DNA from: Azadirachta indica
Lineage: Eukaryota; Streptophyta; Magnoliopsida; Sapindales; Meliaceae
Length of the DNA: 64,000 nucleotides
Assembly: GCA_022749755.1 (NCBI GenBank)
Contig: JAGQDM010000070.1
Coordinates: 3,529,748 to 3,593,747 of the forward strand
Direction of reading: 5' to 3'
Made by a program: the position numbers and the translations under genes. The stretch's first letter is position 1, and the number at the start of each line of letters is the position of its first letter. The notes beneath the pieces were generated by a model, which saw only the letters and a list, made by a program, of their open reading frames with translations, had not been told where the DNA came from and did no database searches. Below are positions 24,201 to 35,964 of the stretch, piece after piece.

Positions 24201-26692
24201 GGTTAGTTTAAGTTTATGGATGATGTATTTCGTTATCAAAAAAGAATGAATTAAGCACAAACCTTACTAGATAGGGGGGGACACGGCTTTTGTGAGTGTT
24301 CAGCACAATACCGTACGGTATGCCACCAACATAAATGAGGCGCACAAGAGCCACTGGCACGAAATAGATTGTTTGCCAGCCTAGAAGTGATTCGCTAAGT
24401 CGGGTTTTCCAGCGGCCGCCTATTGTAGAATCGTCGATAACATGGCTGCTACTATCATGTGTGTAAAGACTAACTGTATAGGCATACTGGAAACCGTTTG
24501 GCAAGTCAAGGGACCCTGAAATCCGCTCCTTAGCTATGAGTCATGCAGAACAGACACTAACCGTCCTCCAATTACTATTAATTAATTAATTGGACCTTCA
24601 AGGAACAAGTAGAGTACAAAAACGAGTAACCCTCCGAGCTAGGGATATTAAAAAAAGGCCGTAGCAAGGAGACTTTAACAGACCAGTTAGAGTAAAGCCT
24701 CAACTTTCATAGAAGAGCGTCAGTAGGATAAAACAGCAATCCCAAGACTAGCTTTCCCGGACAATATATATTGTGAAATGGTGGCGCTATAACAAATCCA
24801 GAGTACCTTAACTTAACTTGCGATTGCCGCACAAGGTCACCTTAACTTAACCAGGCATACCCATTTATGGAGATTCAGGATCTGAACTGAAGCTCAAATT
24901 AAAGCCATGAAACAAGTAGCTACTCCTACTGCAATTGGGGGCTTCTTTGACTTTGTTGTTTAAGCCAGCCCACAAAAAAATTCCACCTCGACTCCCCTCT
25001 ACCAGAGAATCCATGAATTTCGGGCACCTGCAGTAGCAGCAGAGCAGGGATGGGAAAGAAAAATAACCAGCCAACTATGTATGCCAAAAAGCCTGCCTTC
25101 CTCTCATCTTCCTTATGGAATGGGCTCCTCCTTAGAATTAACGAGATAACGAGTGAAGGATGAATCCTCTTGAAACGGATCGATCAACCCTAGAAGACTC
25201 GATGGCTTAACAGCCCAGTGAATAACCTGATTCAGAGAGAGAACCGGGTCTTTAGACACTCGCCCTACTTCTAAAGATAGATAGAAAAGGTTGGGGAGTG
25301 CCAGATGCAGAAGCAATTCCAGTCCCAGCTGCTGAGGTGGCGTAGTGACAGGTGAGAGCAATAAGAACAGAAGAGAAGCAGCGGAAGATCCTGCAGTAGT
25401 ATATTCGGTTGTTTGCGGTGGAATAGATTCAAGGTCCGGGCCAGTAGATCCAGAGCAAATAGGCGTTGACTTAGTTGCTTTTGCAGTTGATTTTCGAATC
25501 CCGATGTTGATCCGACGCAACTTACCGGTGATAGTCGCAGCACCAGGAGCTTGATTGAAAGGGAGGCAGACATCTATAGATAGTAGCTTCTAGTGGCATA
25601 CCTTCCGGATCGAGGGTCCCACCCGAGAAACACCATACAGGCAAAATACCAGCGTGGGGAGGAGGCCCTTCTCACTCAAGCTCAAGCATTTACTTTTTTT
25701 TTTTCTAGTTAGAGACGTCTTGGGGCTAACATGGGATCCGCTCAGGGACCTACTTGGTTTAGGTAAATATCTCATGCGTTCCCCGACTGGAGAGGTCATT
25801 TTTGGAGGAGCGTAGCCTATGCGCTTTTCAAAAATGGTCGGAAGAACGGGTTTCAAATATATATAAATATATATATATATTACCGGCTGGCTGGTTTTTA
25901 TGCAAAAAAGACAAAACGGGATTGGATTTCCACTCATAAGATAAGGAAGGAAGGTTAGATACCTTTGACAGGGTTGTATTTTTGGTTGAAATGGGATGGT
26001 GTTCAAACTCCCGAAATGCAGTCTAGACAGCGGGCCCCCCCTTTCTGACTGGACTGACTCGGGGAAGGGTCAATCTCCTCCTCCGCATGCTGCACAGCCA
26101 CTCATTCGTCCTGACTAAATAGTCGAATCTATCTCTCAGCGATTCTTTTCTCCGCCAATAACCCCTTCCCAACCAGCCCGCCCAATCTCTTTTGTAAGAT
26201 CAGCTAATTTAAAGTAAAGGGGTTAATCTGGTCCGAAGTTGTCGGAACGAATCGTTTGCTTTATCAAACAAAGCTTTATTAGGGGGGTCTTGGTTGGCCC
26301 CCCTATTTTCTTATAGCTGGCGTCGACCCGCTTTTGCGATACGGACGGACATGAAGAAAAGAGCAGGCAGCGGAAATACAAAAAAAAGAGAAGAGCAAAG
26401 ATTCCCGACCCAGAGCATGTTATTGACTCAACCACAAATATGTTGAATGAAGGTAGCTTGCTTACTCTCAGCCACTAGTTATAAGGAAATCCCTTTACTT
26501 CGCTTATGCCCTTATGCAGTAAAGAAAGCAAGTGAGGCGGGCTAAGATTCCATTCGAAGTAATGTAAGAGGATTCGATCTTGCACCATCTTCAACTCTTC
26601 TCGGGATCCGGAGTTTTTCGAGAAAAGGTCCCATCCTTCAATATCATGATTGGGTCGACCAGGCCAGATCATGAGTAAATAGAAAATCGAAA
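24201..26692. other. Spacer upstream of nad1 exon 1
   Basis: No gene recognised. There are open frames of 135-138 codons on the minus strand (25113-25520 and 25590-26006) without motifs I know. A short AT microsatellite lies at about 25857-25881. The region just before 26693 would contain the nad1 leader. Confidence 0.5.
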
Positions 26693-27079
26693 ACGTACAT
26701 AGCTCTTCCAGCTGAAATACTTGGAATAATTCTACCACTTATACTAGGAATAGCCTTTTTAGTGCTAGCTGAACGTAAAGTAATGGCTTTTGTGCAACGT
26801 CGAAAGGGTCCTGATGTAGTGGGATCGTTCGGATTGTTACAACCTCTAGCAGATGGTTCGAAATTGATTCTAAAAGAACCTATTTCGCCGAGTAGTGCTA
26901 ATTTCTCCCTTTTTCGAATGGCTCCAGTGGCTACATTTATGTTAAGTCTGGTCGCTCGGGCCGTTGTACCTTTTGATTATGGTATGGTATTGTCAGATCC
27001 GAACATAGGGCTACTTTATTTGTTTGCCATATCTTCGCTAGGTGTTTATGGAATTATTACAGCAGGTCGGTCTAGTAAT
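26693..27079 (+). CDS. nad1: NADH dehydrogenase subunit 1, exon 1 (trans-spliced)
   Basis: This is the first exon of nad1, a membrane subunit of respiratory complex I near the quinone pocket. I start it at ACG (26693), which is edited to AUG in many plants, because the frame from there reads [21 protein letters not shown], where family similarity begins. It continues through [21 protein letters not shown] and ends at SSN. The exon is 387 nt, the usual size, so the 3' end at 27079 fits, give or take a base or two. C-to-U editing is expected at the start and at several other sites: TCG (S) where Leu is usual in LADGSKL, ACA (T) in GIITAG, and CGG (R) where Trp is expected in AGRSSN. The remaining exons are not in this window, which fits the known trans-splicing. 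Confidence 0.95.
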
Positions 27080-28320
27080 TAGGGGGCGGCCGTTCGATCG
27101 CCTATGAGACTAGGACCAATAGGTCAAAAATGGGTTTGTGCCGCAGGTGTTGAACGATCTACTCTACACAGGTGTGGGCTTACAGGGCTAGGGCTCATAA
27201 ACCCTTTCTTTCATTCATCAATAGGCCCTGGTCGGTCACTTTTCCGGGCCGGGATTGAAAGAAAAGTGGAAGTCATAAAGATGTTTCTCTTCGCACCTCA
27301 GATCAAGAAGAAGGGTAGCTTGTCAAGCTGGCCTATATATATATTGATTATGATATATAGAATAATAAATAAAGATAAAGATTCGCTGTCTTTTAACCGG
27401 CTGTTCTTCTTTGTCAACGCAATTAAGGACCTATAGGTTCGCCTACTTGACTTATGAAAGATAATGAGAATGGGTTATTCAAAAAGGAAAAGGCGCTACT
27501 ATACAATAACAATACATTATACGAAGTAAGCGGCTGAGTTAGCAAAGCCTACCCTACTAATGTATTGTATAGTAGGGTATAGTATAGTAGGCGAGCGAGT
27601 TAGCGAAGACGCTTAGGCTAATAGAAAAGAGAGCGTCAGTGCGTAGCCTTCATTCTACTACGCTACGCAAAGGTTACGAAGTCACTTAGCTCGACGTTAG
27701 GAGAGTCAAGTCAAGGGGGAACGCCATACCTACATAGAAGAACCGCTGTTCGCTGACTTTCTAAGGTCTAAGTCTAACCTTTCGCTCCCCTACTGAAAAG
27801 GGGCAAAGCCGCTTCGCACCACTGATAGACTACTTAAGATTCAATTCTAAAGGCCCTACTTAGTTTCGCAAGCCTTTGTCATTGTCAGTCAACTAAGTAG
27901 GGCCTGAGGCCCCCTGCGAATCCGTAAATCTGAGGAGCATGCCGCAACAAAAGAAAAGGATGGTCCCCTACGCATTTCATTCTTTCCGGAAGGGAAAAAA
28001 AGTACCCCCCATCATGGTGAACCTCTCCTTGTGATCGGGATGAGGTAAATGCCTCCCAGCCGGGGGGCGGATCGAATCGGAGTTTCCTTAGGTAGCCACC
28101 GACCTACAGTTATCCTTAAACTTCCGTGCTTGGTGGAGAAGAAGCGACCAAAGGTAGGCTCGCTTGCTGTCTTGTTCTCTGCCGCGAACTGGGATCGCTC
28201 GCCAGCTAGGTCAGATTGGAGCAAGATTTTTTGAGAACATATTACCCATCAAGGGGGGACAAGGGGCGGAACGACCTCTCGATCTACTTACTGCAGCCCA
28301 GGAATAAAAACGTCGTCTAG
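27080..28320 (+). other. 5' half of the trans-spliced nad1 intron 1 and flank
   Basis: Immediately after exon 1 comes GGGGCGGCCGTTCGATCGCC, the start region I associate with the 5' part of nad1 intron 1, a group II intron split between separate transcripts. No second exon follows, and I found no domain V in the next kilobases, as expected for the 5' half. The 3' limit is unknown. Within it lie a 15-bp perfect inverted repeat (27851-27905) and shorter complementary arms (TACTATACAAT near 27497 and ATTGTATAGTA near 27565) that could fold. Open frames in this stretch are not supported as genes. Confidence 0.6.
27851..27905. repeat. 15-bp perfect inverted repeat with 25-nt loop
   Basis: The left arm AGGCCCTACTTAGTT (27851-27865) is exactly complementary to the right arm AACTAAGTAGGGCCT (27891-27905). 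It lies about 770 bp downstream of nad1 exon 1, so it could form the 3'-terminal hairpin of the exon-1 half-transcript or an intron stem. Confidence 0.8.
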
Positions 28321-29774
28321 GCGTTCCCTGTTGCTCCGATCTCCCCTACGCCTAGGGCGTTGTCTAGCCAAGAGCCATAGTTAGTTGCTGTTTCCATTTG
28401 GTTTTTTTTTTTTTCTCGTTGTTGATACCGGCAAGACCCAGCCAGATGATGTCCGCTGGTTGGTAGTGAGAGGACTCTTAGTATCTGCATACCCAAGCGC
28501 TGATTAAAAAAAACAATCATTTTTTTTTTTTTTTTCTTGCTCCCCCTTAGCAGCGGGAAAGGAGTCTATCTATCTGCCTAGCTTTGGTAGATTTCCCCCA
28601 ACGCAATCCACAGAAATTCCACGAATCCCTTGGTGGATAAGTCCGACGACTCAGCAGCAGTGCGGAATTGAGTTTCTCGTCTGGTGGATCTTATAGTTAG
28701 GGGGCAATACATACCAAAAGGTTCGAAGAAGGAGCGCGCATAAGAGTATATAACCAACCTACCCTTCTGTATAACCTATGAATATTAGTGAAGCGGCTGG
28801 ATGCATAAGGGAAGTGCGCGTTTGTGAGACCTTAGTCGGGATGCATAGGGGAGTCAACCTACGAGCACGGAAGGGCGTGGTACTGCTCTGCCCCTCTCTA
28901 AGTAAAGGTAAAGTCTCTCCTTCAGCTAGAATGTAAGGTAAGGAAATTGAAAGAAGCGCGGAAAAGGGCCAAACGCGGTTGCTAGCATCGAAGAGAGCCG
29001 TCATCGACGGGAGTTCGGACTTGGCTTGGCGAACGAGCTCTTCCCGCGGGAGAGGAAAGCGGGGGCAGACAAAATAACCATTCCGGTGGTTGATAGTGGA
29101 GCAAGGGCTTGATAAAACATGGATAGGCATGCCTTATCATCCAAAAGGATGTAGAAAGAGGAAGGGCTCGATCCCACATCTCATAGAGAGGAGGAATACC
29201 AGGATGATAAGGGATAACTAACTCTACAGCTCACAGGAATGGGAAAAGTCATTCCACATTACTCCAGTTTTCTCATAGCTTTCTTTAAGAGAGAATAGGG
29301 AGTAAGGCTGAAATGGCTATATGGCTTCCAATTGATTTGGAACGTATGTTGATTGAATTAAGAGATGCTGGGTGAGGGCTTAAAGACCCTATGAACATAG
29401 CGTTCCTGAACACATATTTTTCCTCGGGGCGAGCAGATTTTCCTATAAATAAATAGGGGATCCGGGCCTTTTTGGGGGTATAAAAGAACATCGGGTCATC
29501 CTTTTTCGTCGAATGTCCCGGGCCCGATTTAAAGTAAAGAAAGAACTTTTCCTTTGCTGCAGGGCGGGGGAGAACCATTCAAGTGTAGAGATGGAAATGG
29601 CTAGCATAGGATGAAGTTGGATGGAAACAAATACTGTAGAAAAAAGAATGTTATTTATTATTATTAGAAGAGCGAGGTGCAAGCTTCTGACGTAGCTGGT
29701 ATATAAGCATAGCAGAAAAAAAGTCTAATATTTTCATAATCAGGTGGCGATCCAAACAAACGGGCACTGATATG
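28321..29774. other. Spacer between nad1 and LINE fragment C
   Basis: No gene recognised. The longest open frame (28759-29130, minus, 123 codons) has no motif I know. There are long T-runs near 28400-28413 and 28517-28537. Confidence 0.5.
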
Positions 29775-30715
29775 GAGTAATGGTTTGTCCCCAAGCTCAG
29801 TATTCTCGCCTGGATGGCCCTCAACTCTGGGCTTCTTACAGCAGATGGAGTTAGCAGATTTTATCCCAACACCGTGACTCTTTGTGGCCTGTGCATGCTT
29901 GAAGATGAAAGTGCCGAACATCTCTGTTTTCAGTGCAGCTATGCAGGGTGAATTTTGGCTCAGCTCTGTTCTAAATGTGGATATGATCAGCCTGCAACCA
30001 ACCTTCATGATGTTTGCCGATGGATTCAAATCAAACAAAATGTAAAAGAATTCGGCCTTTACTGGCCTGATCCTAAAGCTCTGCTTTACAGCAGTCATAT
30101 ACGTCACTATGTTTGGGTTTGGCGTGAGATAAATTCCAGGCGCCATGAAGGGAATCCAAGCAGTAAGCAGAACGTCGTTTTGGAAAATTCTAAGGGAAGT
30201 CAAACTGAGACTGCATTCGGTTTCCTATCAGATTAAACGGAGAGTTATGGACTCTTTTTGCACTCAGTTTTGGGGAGTGCATGGTCACCCTGCTCAGCCA
30301 TCTATGGCTGAATCTTACTCTTCTTCGAACCCTCCGGAAACAAAAGTGAACACAGACAGTTCAGTAGCAATAGAGGCTGCTGCGGCTGCGATAGCACGGG
30401 ACTTTATCGGCCATCCTCTTTGGGCTTTCCGGAAGACGGTTGAGTGGAGAGAGATTTGGAAGGTAGAACTTTATGCAATCTGCCATACGGTGGAGATGGC
30501 TTCGCGAATGGGCATTCGGAACCTAACCTTTGGGTAGAGTCTGACTCATTATATGCAGTCAAGATGATTAACTCCCAATGCAAGCCCCATAAGCGCGAAA
30601 TATGCTGCTGAGCTTCACTGAAAATGCAAGAGCCTTACAGTCTTTTAAGGTCACCCATTTTTGGAGGGAGAGCACTAGAGTCGCCGACTTTATTGCGGGA
30701 TGTCGAATTATGTCT
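29775..30715 (+). mobile_element. LINE fragment C: zinc-finger and RNase H 3' end (decayed)
   Basis: This is the 3' end of a plant LINE polyprotein. Near 29775-29952 one frame reads PKLSILAWMALNSGLLTADG, then LCGLCMLEDESAEHLCFQC, the RT-associated zinc-binding region with CxxC, H and C ligands, ending in TGA. Further on, 30340-30537 carries an RNase H-like domain (KVNTDSSVA, WKVELYAICHTVEMA), with VESDSLYAVKM in the next frame after a shift near 30530. Stops and frameshifts are present. It is a different element copy from the one at 14.5-16.2 kb, because its sequence differs throughout. Confidence 0.85.
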
Positions 30716-33700
30716 TAATGTACCTAAGAGACTTCCCCTTAATGACCATTATTAGAGAGGATATGCAGGGACTGATTTATGTACGTGTATGATATCATTG
30801 AGGCTTTACTAAAAGGTTCAAATAGATGCTCGTAGAGCTTATTCGGTATTTGATTTCGTGGAATAGCTCTTCCCGACCCGACCGATACAATGACTTAACC
30901 AACCGCGATTGGGCTAATCACTCTGTCTTTCACGATCAGCCCTGCCTTCTAGACCAAGAATTGCAGTATAGTAGGCTATTTCTCTCTCGACCAGGAACAG
31001 ATTATGGATTGGATACTGATCTACAATTGGGGCTTCCTCAGGAATCGAATATTCCCAGCAAGTCTTTCATGTAGTAGCCGTTTTCTCTTTATGCGCAAGG
31101 ATGATCCCTTTGACCGGAAGTTGAGTTTAGAAGTTCTGGTAAAGTACCATTCTGTGAATCTGGAAGTATTGAATGAGCCAATTGCTTTTGATGACGCGGA
31201 TCCATATCCATAGTTTAAATTCAATAGTACTTCACCCTCATAACGAGGAATGTACAAGTGAGTAGGAGAGCGATAGCGAATGCTTCCACGATCAGTGATG
31301 GTTGCTTTGCTTCCTCGAGTAGCGATTCGGCTGAGCAAAGCTACCTACTTGAATTGAGAATTCTTTTCTTTTTCTTGGCGGTGCGATACTGAACCTTGAA
31401 GGTCAGGTGTCATCCCAAAGTTTGTGGAATACTTTTCTAAGAAGCTAGACCTAATCCCTTTTCGAAGCACTTTTCTAATAACCAAGGCTGAGGACCTTCT
31501 TTCCAGCAGTCCGAATATGTTTTGTTACAGACTACCGTGGAGCGACTCCGTTGAATGAGATGAATGTAACCTCTTTAATTGAACAAGATTCTTGCTTCTT
31601 TCCAAGCTCGGACTTCGAACCTACGTTCTACTTAATCCCCGGCGCCTATAGATGATACCACCACTCACTTACTGCGGTTCAGTTAAGTCTTGTATTGACA
31701 ACAAAGATAAGAGAAAGGAAGGCTTCTTTCGAAGAGTTTGAGGACCGGGTATTTACTTGATGAGACGAAAGAAGCAAAGAGCCTGCTCATAGCACTTAAG
31801 AGATAGACTGCTTTCAACGTTAGAAAATGGAATTTCCAAAATAACTTTCTGTGGACTTTGCTGCTTCTCTCCCATTTTCTGTTTGTTAACTTCGATCCAA
31901 CCAGGGCACTCTATACGAGATTTCAGGCTCATCACAGAGCATCTGCTTCCTCTTTCATCTCTCATCTACGTACATAAGAAGGCTTCGAAAAGTGCATCTG
32001 TCGGCAATCAGAAAAAAGAAGAAAAAAGAAAGAAGAAATTAGCTCAAATCTCCGATAATTGAATGAAAAAGCCCTGGCAAAGCACCCGCCCTTGATCCTG
32101 GAAGTAATAGGTTGACTGCTCCTTGGTGGTAGATTCATAAGCGTGTGCTGCAGCTTCTTTCAAAAGAAGGCATAGCTCGCGATGATTGAAAGGTCCTTTG
32201 CTTTTGGGTTAATTTCCCTACCGTCTCAGGACTAATTTGATAAAGGTTGTTGGTGGTCTGATATCGGTAGTTTGACCTAACCTCCGGGTATGACATTTTT
32301 CCATTTCTCTTGTACCTGGCCTCATACAAACAGAATTTCTAGGAATAAGGATCAAAGATTACCTCCTTGTCCTATAGATCGGCATAGCGTACCTCCTTGA
32401 TCAGAACAGAGTTGCTAGTCGGAACATGTATTCCTAATTTCCCCAAAGCCCGGGACTTCGTCCTACTTGTTGTAGTTGGATGACCGATCATGCGTAGGAA
32501 CCTTGATCGATGCCACTACATATTAAATTCAAGATATCGGTGAAGCGGCTGGTCAGCTACTATTAGCTCAATTTTTTGATTGGTGAAACTGCTAAAGGTA
32601 GTTGGTAGAGTCACTTGGCTATGCCACGCAAGGGTAGACTACAAGGCGGATTGCCTATGTAGGAAAGAGAAGTCTTGAAGAAGGATTTCGTTGTGGCAAG
32701 GAAGAAGTCATGGCTAGCTGGAGTTAATCAACCGAATCAGAAAGAAAGGGCCCTATAAGGAAGACTTTGAAAGGAAAGGCGAAGACTTGCACACTATTGA
32801 ATGCAGAAGCGAAGGCATACCGAAAGATCGTAGTTGACGAATCCACAATGCGATCGCGGGATAACCATGAGATTGATGTAAGTAATTAAATTGGCTTTTG
32901 GGCTATCAAAGGCTTGGTGGTTGAATCGGTCCTTCTCAGACATGTGATTCAGGCTGGTGGTGGGACATGAAAAGTATAGAGCAGGGAGCCCAGGAAGAGG
33001 AGCTGCAAGAGAGACAAAGGCTTTCCAGTCCTTTCCTTTGACAGCGACTTAGAATGCCCTTCGGAGATCTTAAGGACTCACAAAGAAAGCCCCTCAGGCA
33101 CCCAGGAAGACCGAATTACTTATATATAAGACTTTGCCTTACCCCTGGCACCCCGGGCGATGCTTATAAGACGCTTCAGTCGGGGACGGCCCATCCTTGT
33201 ACGGAGGGAACCCCAAAGGGGGCCCAAACCACCGGACAACGAGGGCTCACTACCTGAACTTAGGATGCACCGCACTCGCTTCGAGAAAGAATCGGTCCGG
33301 ATAGCTCTCTGTACCCATAATACATTCTTATGTAGACAGCACTAAGCTATCGGCTAAGTCGGCTACGGAACAGAAGGGCGGCTAAGAAAAGAAAGGAGCG
33401 TAGCCACTAATAGTGCTAAGGTCCGCCCTTTGAATATGAGCTCTCCTGTGAGATGAGCTAAAAGAATTCTCCAACCAGCGGTCAGGCCTAATATCAAAAG
33501 CATCAGCCGCAGCAGAAGATAGGTTCTATCATTCATCCGAGGGTTCTTCTCTTTAGTGCTATACTCGCTTTCCCATCGACTTTCTGTGTAGGATTTCCAT
33601 ATTAGTAGTCAGACGCTATCTTTGCCTATCAGACTATGCAGACTATAGACCTAAAGTCTGACTTTATTAATTATTAAATACAGTTATGGAGTTTCCCTGC

Positions 33701-35924
33701 CTAACCTACTAGATGGAGTAGTGCCCTATTATGCGCGATAACACAAATCAAAAATAACAAAGCAAAGTACGAGAATAGTCCGCTCATTCTCTACTCTATT
33801 TGTTCATGTCTCGCCTCTCTTTCGCCTAGGTTCGGAATGGAAGGGTTGATTTGACTTTGACTTCGTAACCTTTACGGGTCAGCTTACCGATCATTCGATC
33901 ACTTCTTTACCCTTTTTAGGTTCACACGTGCCATCATCGATCGACCTGACTCACACTTGATCGAGCATCCCTCCCATTGACCTGAGAAATGAGACCGATC
34001 CCGGCTAGTGAGATACCTATGTACCTAGTTGTGCCACACAAGGATTCTCATACCAACAGGTAACGACCAGCATCCAACCCTTACCGTACCGATCATAGGT
34101 AAAAAGGCCTCGCCCCTACTAAATAAAGATGCGCTAGGTTGCTAGAAATAAGCCTTTTTGAAAAAACATTTGGTTTTGAGGATGACGGGCATTCGGTTCC
34201 ATGGGCTAGCTTGTGACGAGGGAACTTCCTTTACCTTTAAGTGGTTTTCAACTGCAGTGAATTCCCTTGACGTACCCCGCATTGATCTTTTTTTTTTTTT
34301 AAAGCTCTTTCTTCGCTTAAGCTTTGGGATTTTCACTCTCTCTCTATCTGATACGTGATAAAAGCATTCGACTTCAAATTGTCCACCAACGACGAGAAAG
34401 GGGGAAAGCTTTCTAGCCCCAATATCCGAGCAGCGTCTAATAAGAAACTGTGCTCGTAGTGAGTAGACTACTAGTTGGATAAAGCAAAGAGGATTTTTTT
34501 GGGCTTCGCCCTCGTCCTTTTGGTCGGTCTCTCGCTAGTAGTAGTCTCAAAGACGTCTTTTTCTTGAAGACGGCATTAAGCGGCGAAACGGCATTGAAAA
34601 TCAAGATTCTTTGGCTTCGTCAGCCAATGCAAGTTGAGCCATAGCAGTTCTCCTTCTGCTGCACATCACATCTGATCGTCGTAGGAGAGATTCATTCAAG
34701 ATTGAGACTCCCTTTATAGCTGTGAAACAAAACGGATCTCTCTATTCTGGTTTAGTAAGGAGCGTAGCGTGTAACTCTTTTTTTTATATTATATGCAAAT
34801 GAAAAGTGATAAAGACTTTAGTTGCTGGTCACTCCTAGGAATTGTTGACTCAAAAAAGGTCCTGCTCGCAAATTCCCCACACGGGACTAGACGACACAAC
34901 TTTTGGATTATTGAAAGGTATAACCGGGCCTTATATGCCACTAAACAAACCCGCCAACAAAGATTTGGTGGAGAAGTAGCTCCCCTTTCCCGCTACTCAG
35001 ATAGGAGACCTGCCTAAACAAAGGTTTCGCCTAACGCTTTATTAGTAGTAAGCAACGTGACCTTCTCGTTCACAATCCTTCACTCTACTTGCACGTAAAC
35101 CGGGCGTACCAAGTCCCGTTCCACCTTTGAGAATAGGACGTACCTGGACGGATACTCCCTCCCGAGACTAGCACTTTTTTCCTTGTCGGCAGGATTCGTA
35201 GGTTTACAGCCAATTGGAAGAGTTTCACACAGTGCCAGCGGTCAACGGATGATTGGGGGGGGCAAAAAAACAAAATCTTCTAGCATCCTAAGGACTAACA
35301 ACAAGCCTATCTACCTCACTGAATTGCTGGGATTCATGACAGTGAGAATAAGCTTCTAAAAAAGAGTCAGTGCTTTCCCGCCCCGGCGTATTAGGGTTCA
35401 CTTGTCAGTTAAAATAGTAATTACCAACCAACGAATTAGTCGTCCATCCAGGTAGGATCAAATGAATTAGCCTCAGATCTGTGCACTGGATTCTCGAACA
35501 CAAGAGGTTCTAGGGCAGCCAAACACTAAGCAGTGAAGAAAAACCTACCAACAAAGCTGGATGAAAGGAAAAGAAGCGAAACTTTGAATCCCAAAATTGA
35601 GAATTGAATTTATACCTTATTGACTCTTACTTTGACTTTGCCTTGGCCTCCGCCCTTTATTTATTCTTCACCCCCGCTTCTGGTCTTCCCACTTGCAACT
35701 GGTATGCGGTAAGACAAGAGCTTCTTCATTCTCCGAGGTTCGTTTTTATACGTCTTCCTTATGTTAGCAAGAAAATAAGGAGCTCTTGTTCTTATAGAAG
35801 AAGCGGCTAGTTCATCGGCATCTGTTGTCGTTGAATGAATAACCGATGTTATTGATCTTTTTGGCAGTTAGTTCGATTCAGCAGTGACGAAATATCGTAT
35901 TCTACCCGTCTGCTTAACGAAATG
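30716..35924. other. Spacer, no gene recognised
   Basis: I found no known gene, tRNA or rRNA. Open frames are short and lack motifs; the longest is 31021-31338, minus, 105 codons. A long T-run lies near 34289-34300. Confidence 0.5.
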
Positions 35925-35964
35925 CTCTGCTCTTTCTATGCCGAAAGACCTAGAAAGAGCAGAG
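35925..35964. repeat. 14-bp perfect hairpin
   Basis: CTCTGCTCTTTCTA (35925-35938) and TAGAAAGAGCAGAG (35951-35964) are exact complements separated by 12 nt. It can form a strong stem-loop in RNA on either strand. Stem-loops of this kind mark the 3' ends of some mitochondrial transcripts, but no gene lies close by. Confidence 0.8.

Noticed and set aside
25857..25881. AT dinucleotide run as a possible origin or regulatory site
   Set aside because: It is a short microsatellite with no flanking repeats or other origin features.
25590..26006. 138-codon minus frame with YIYIYIYIY
   Set aside because: The repeated IY comes from an AT microsatellite; the rest shows no family resemblance.
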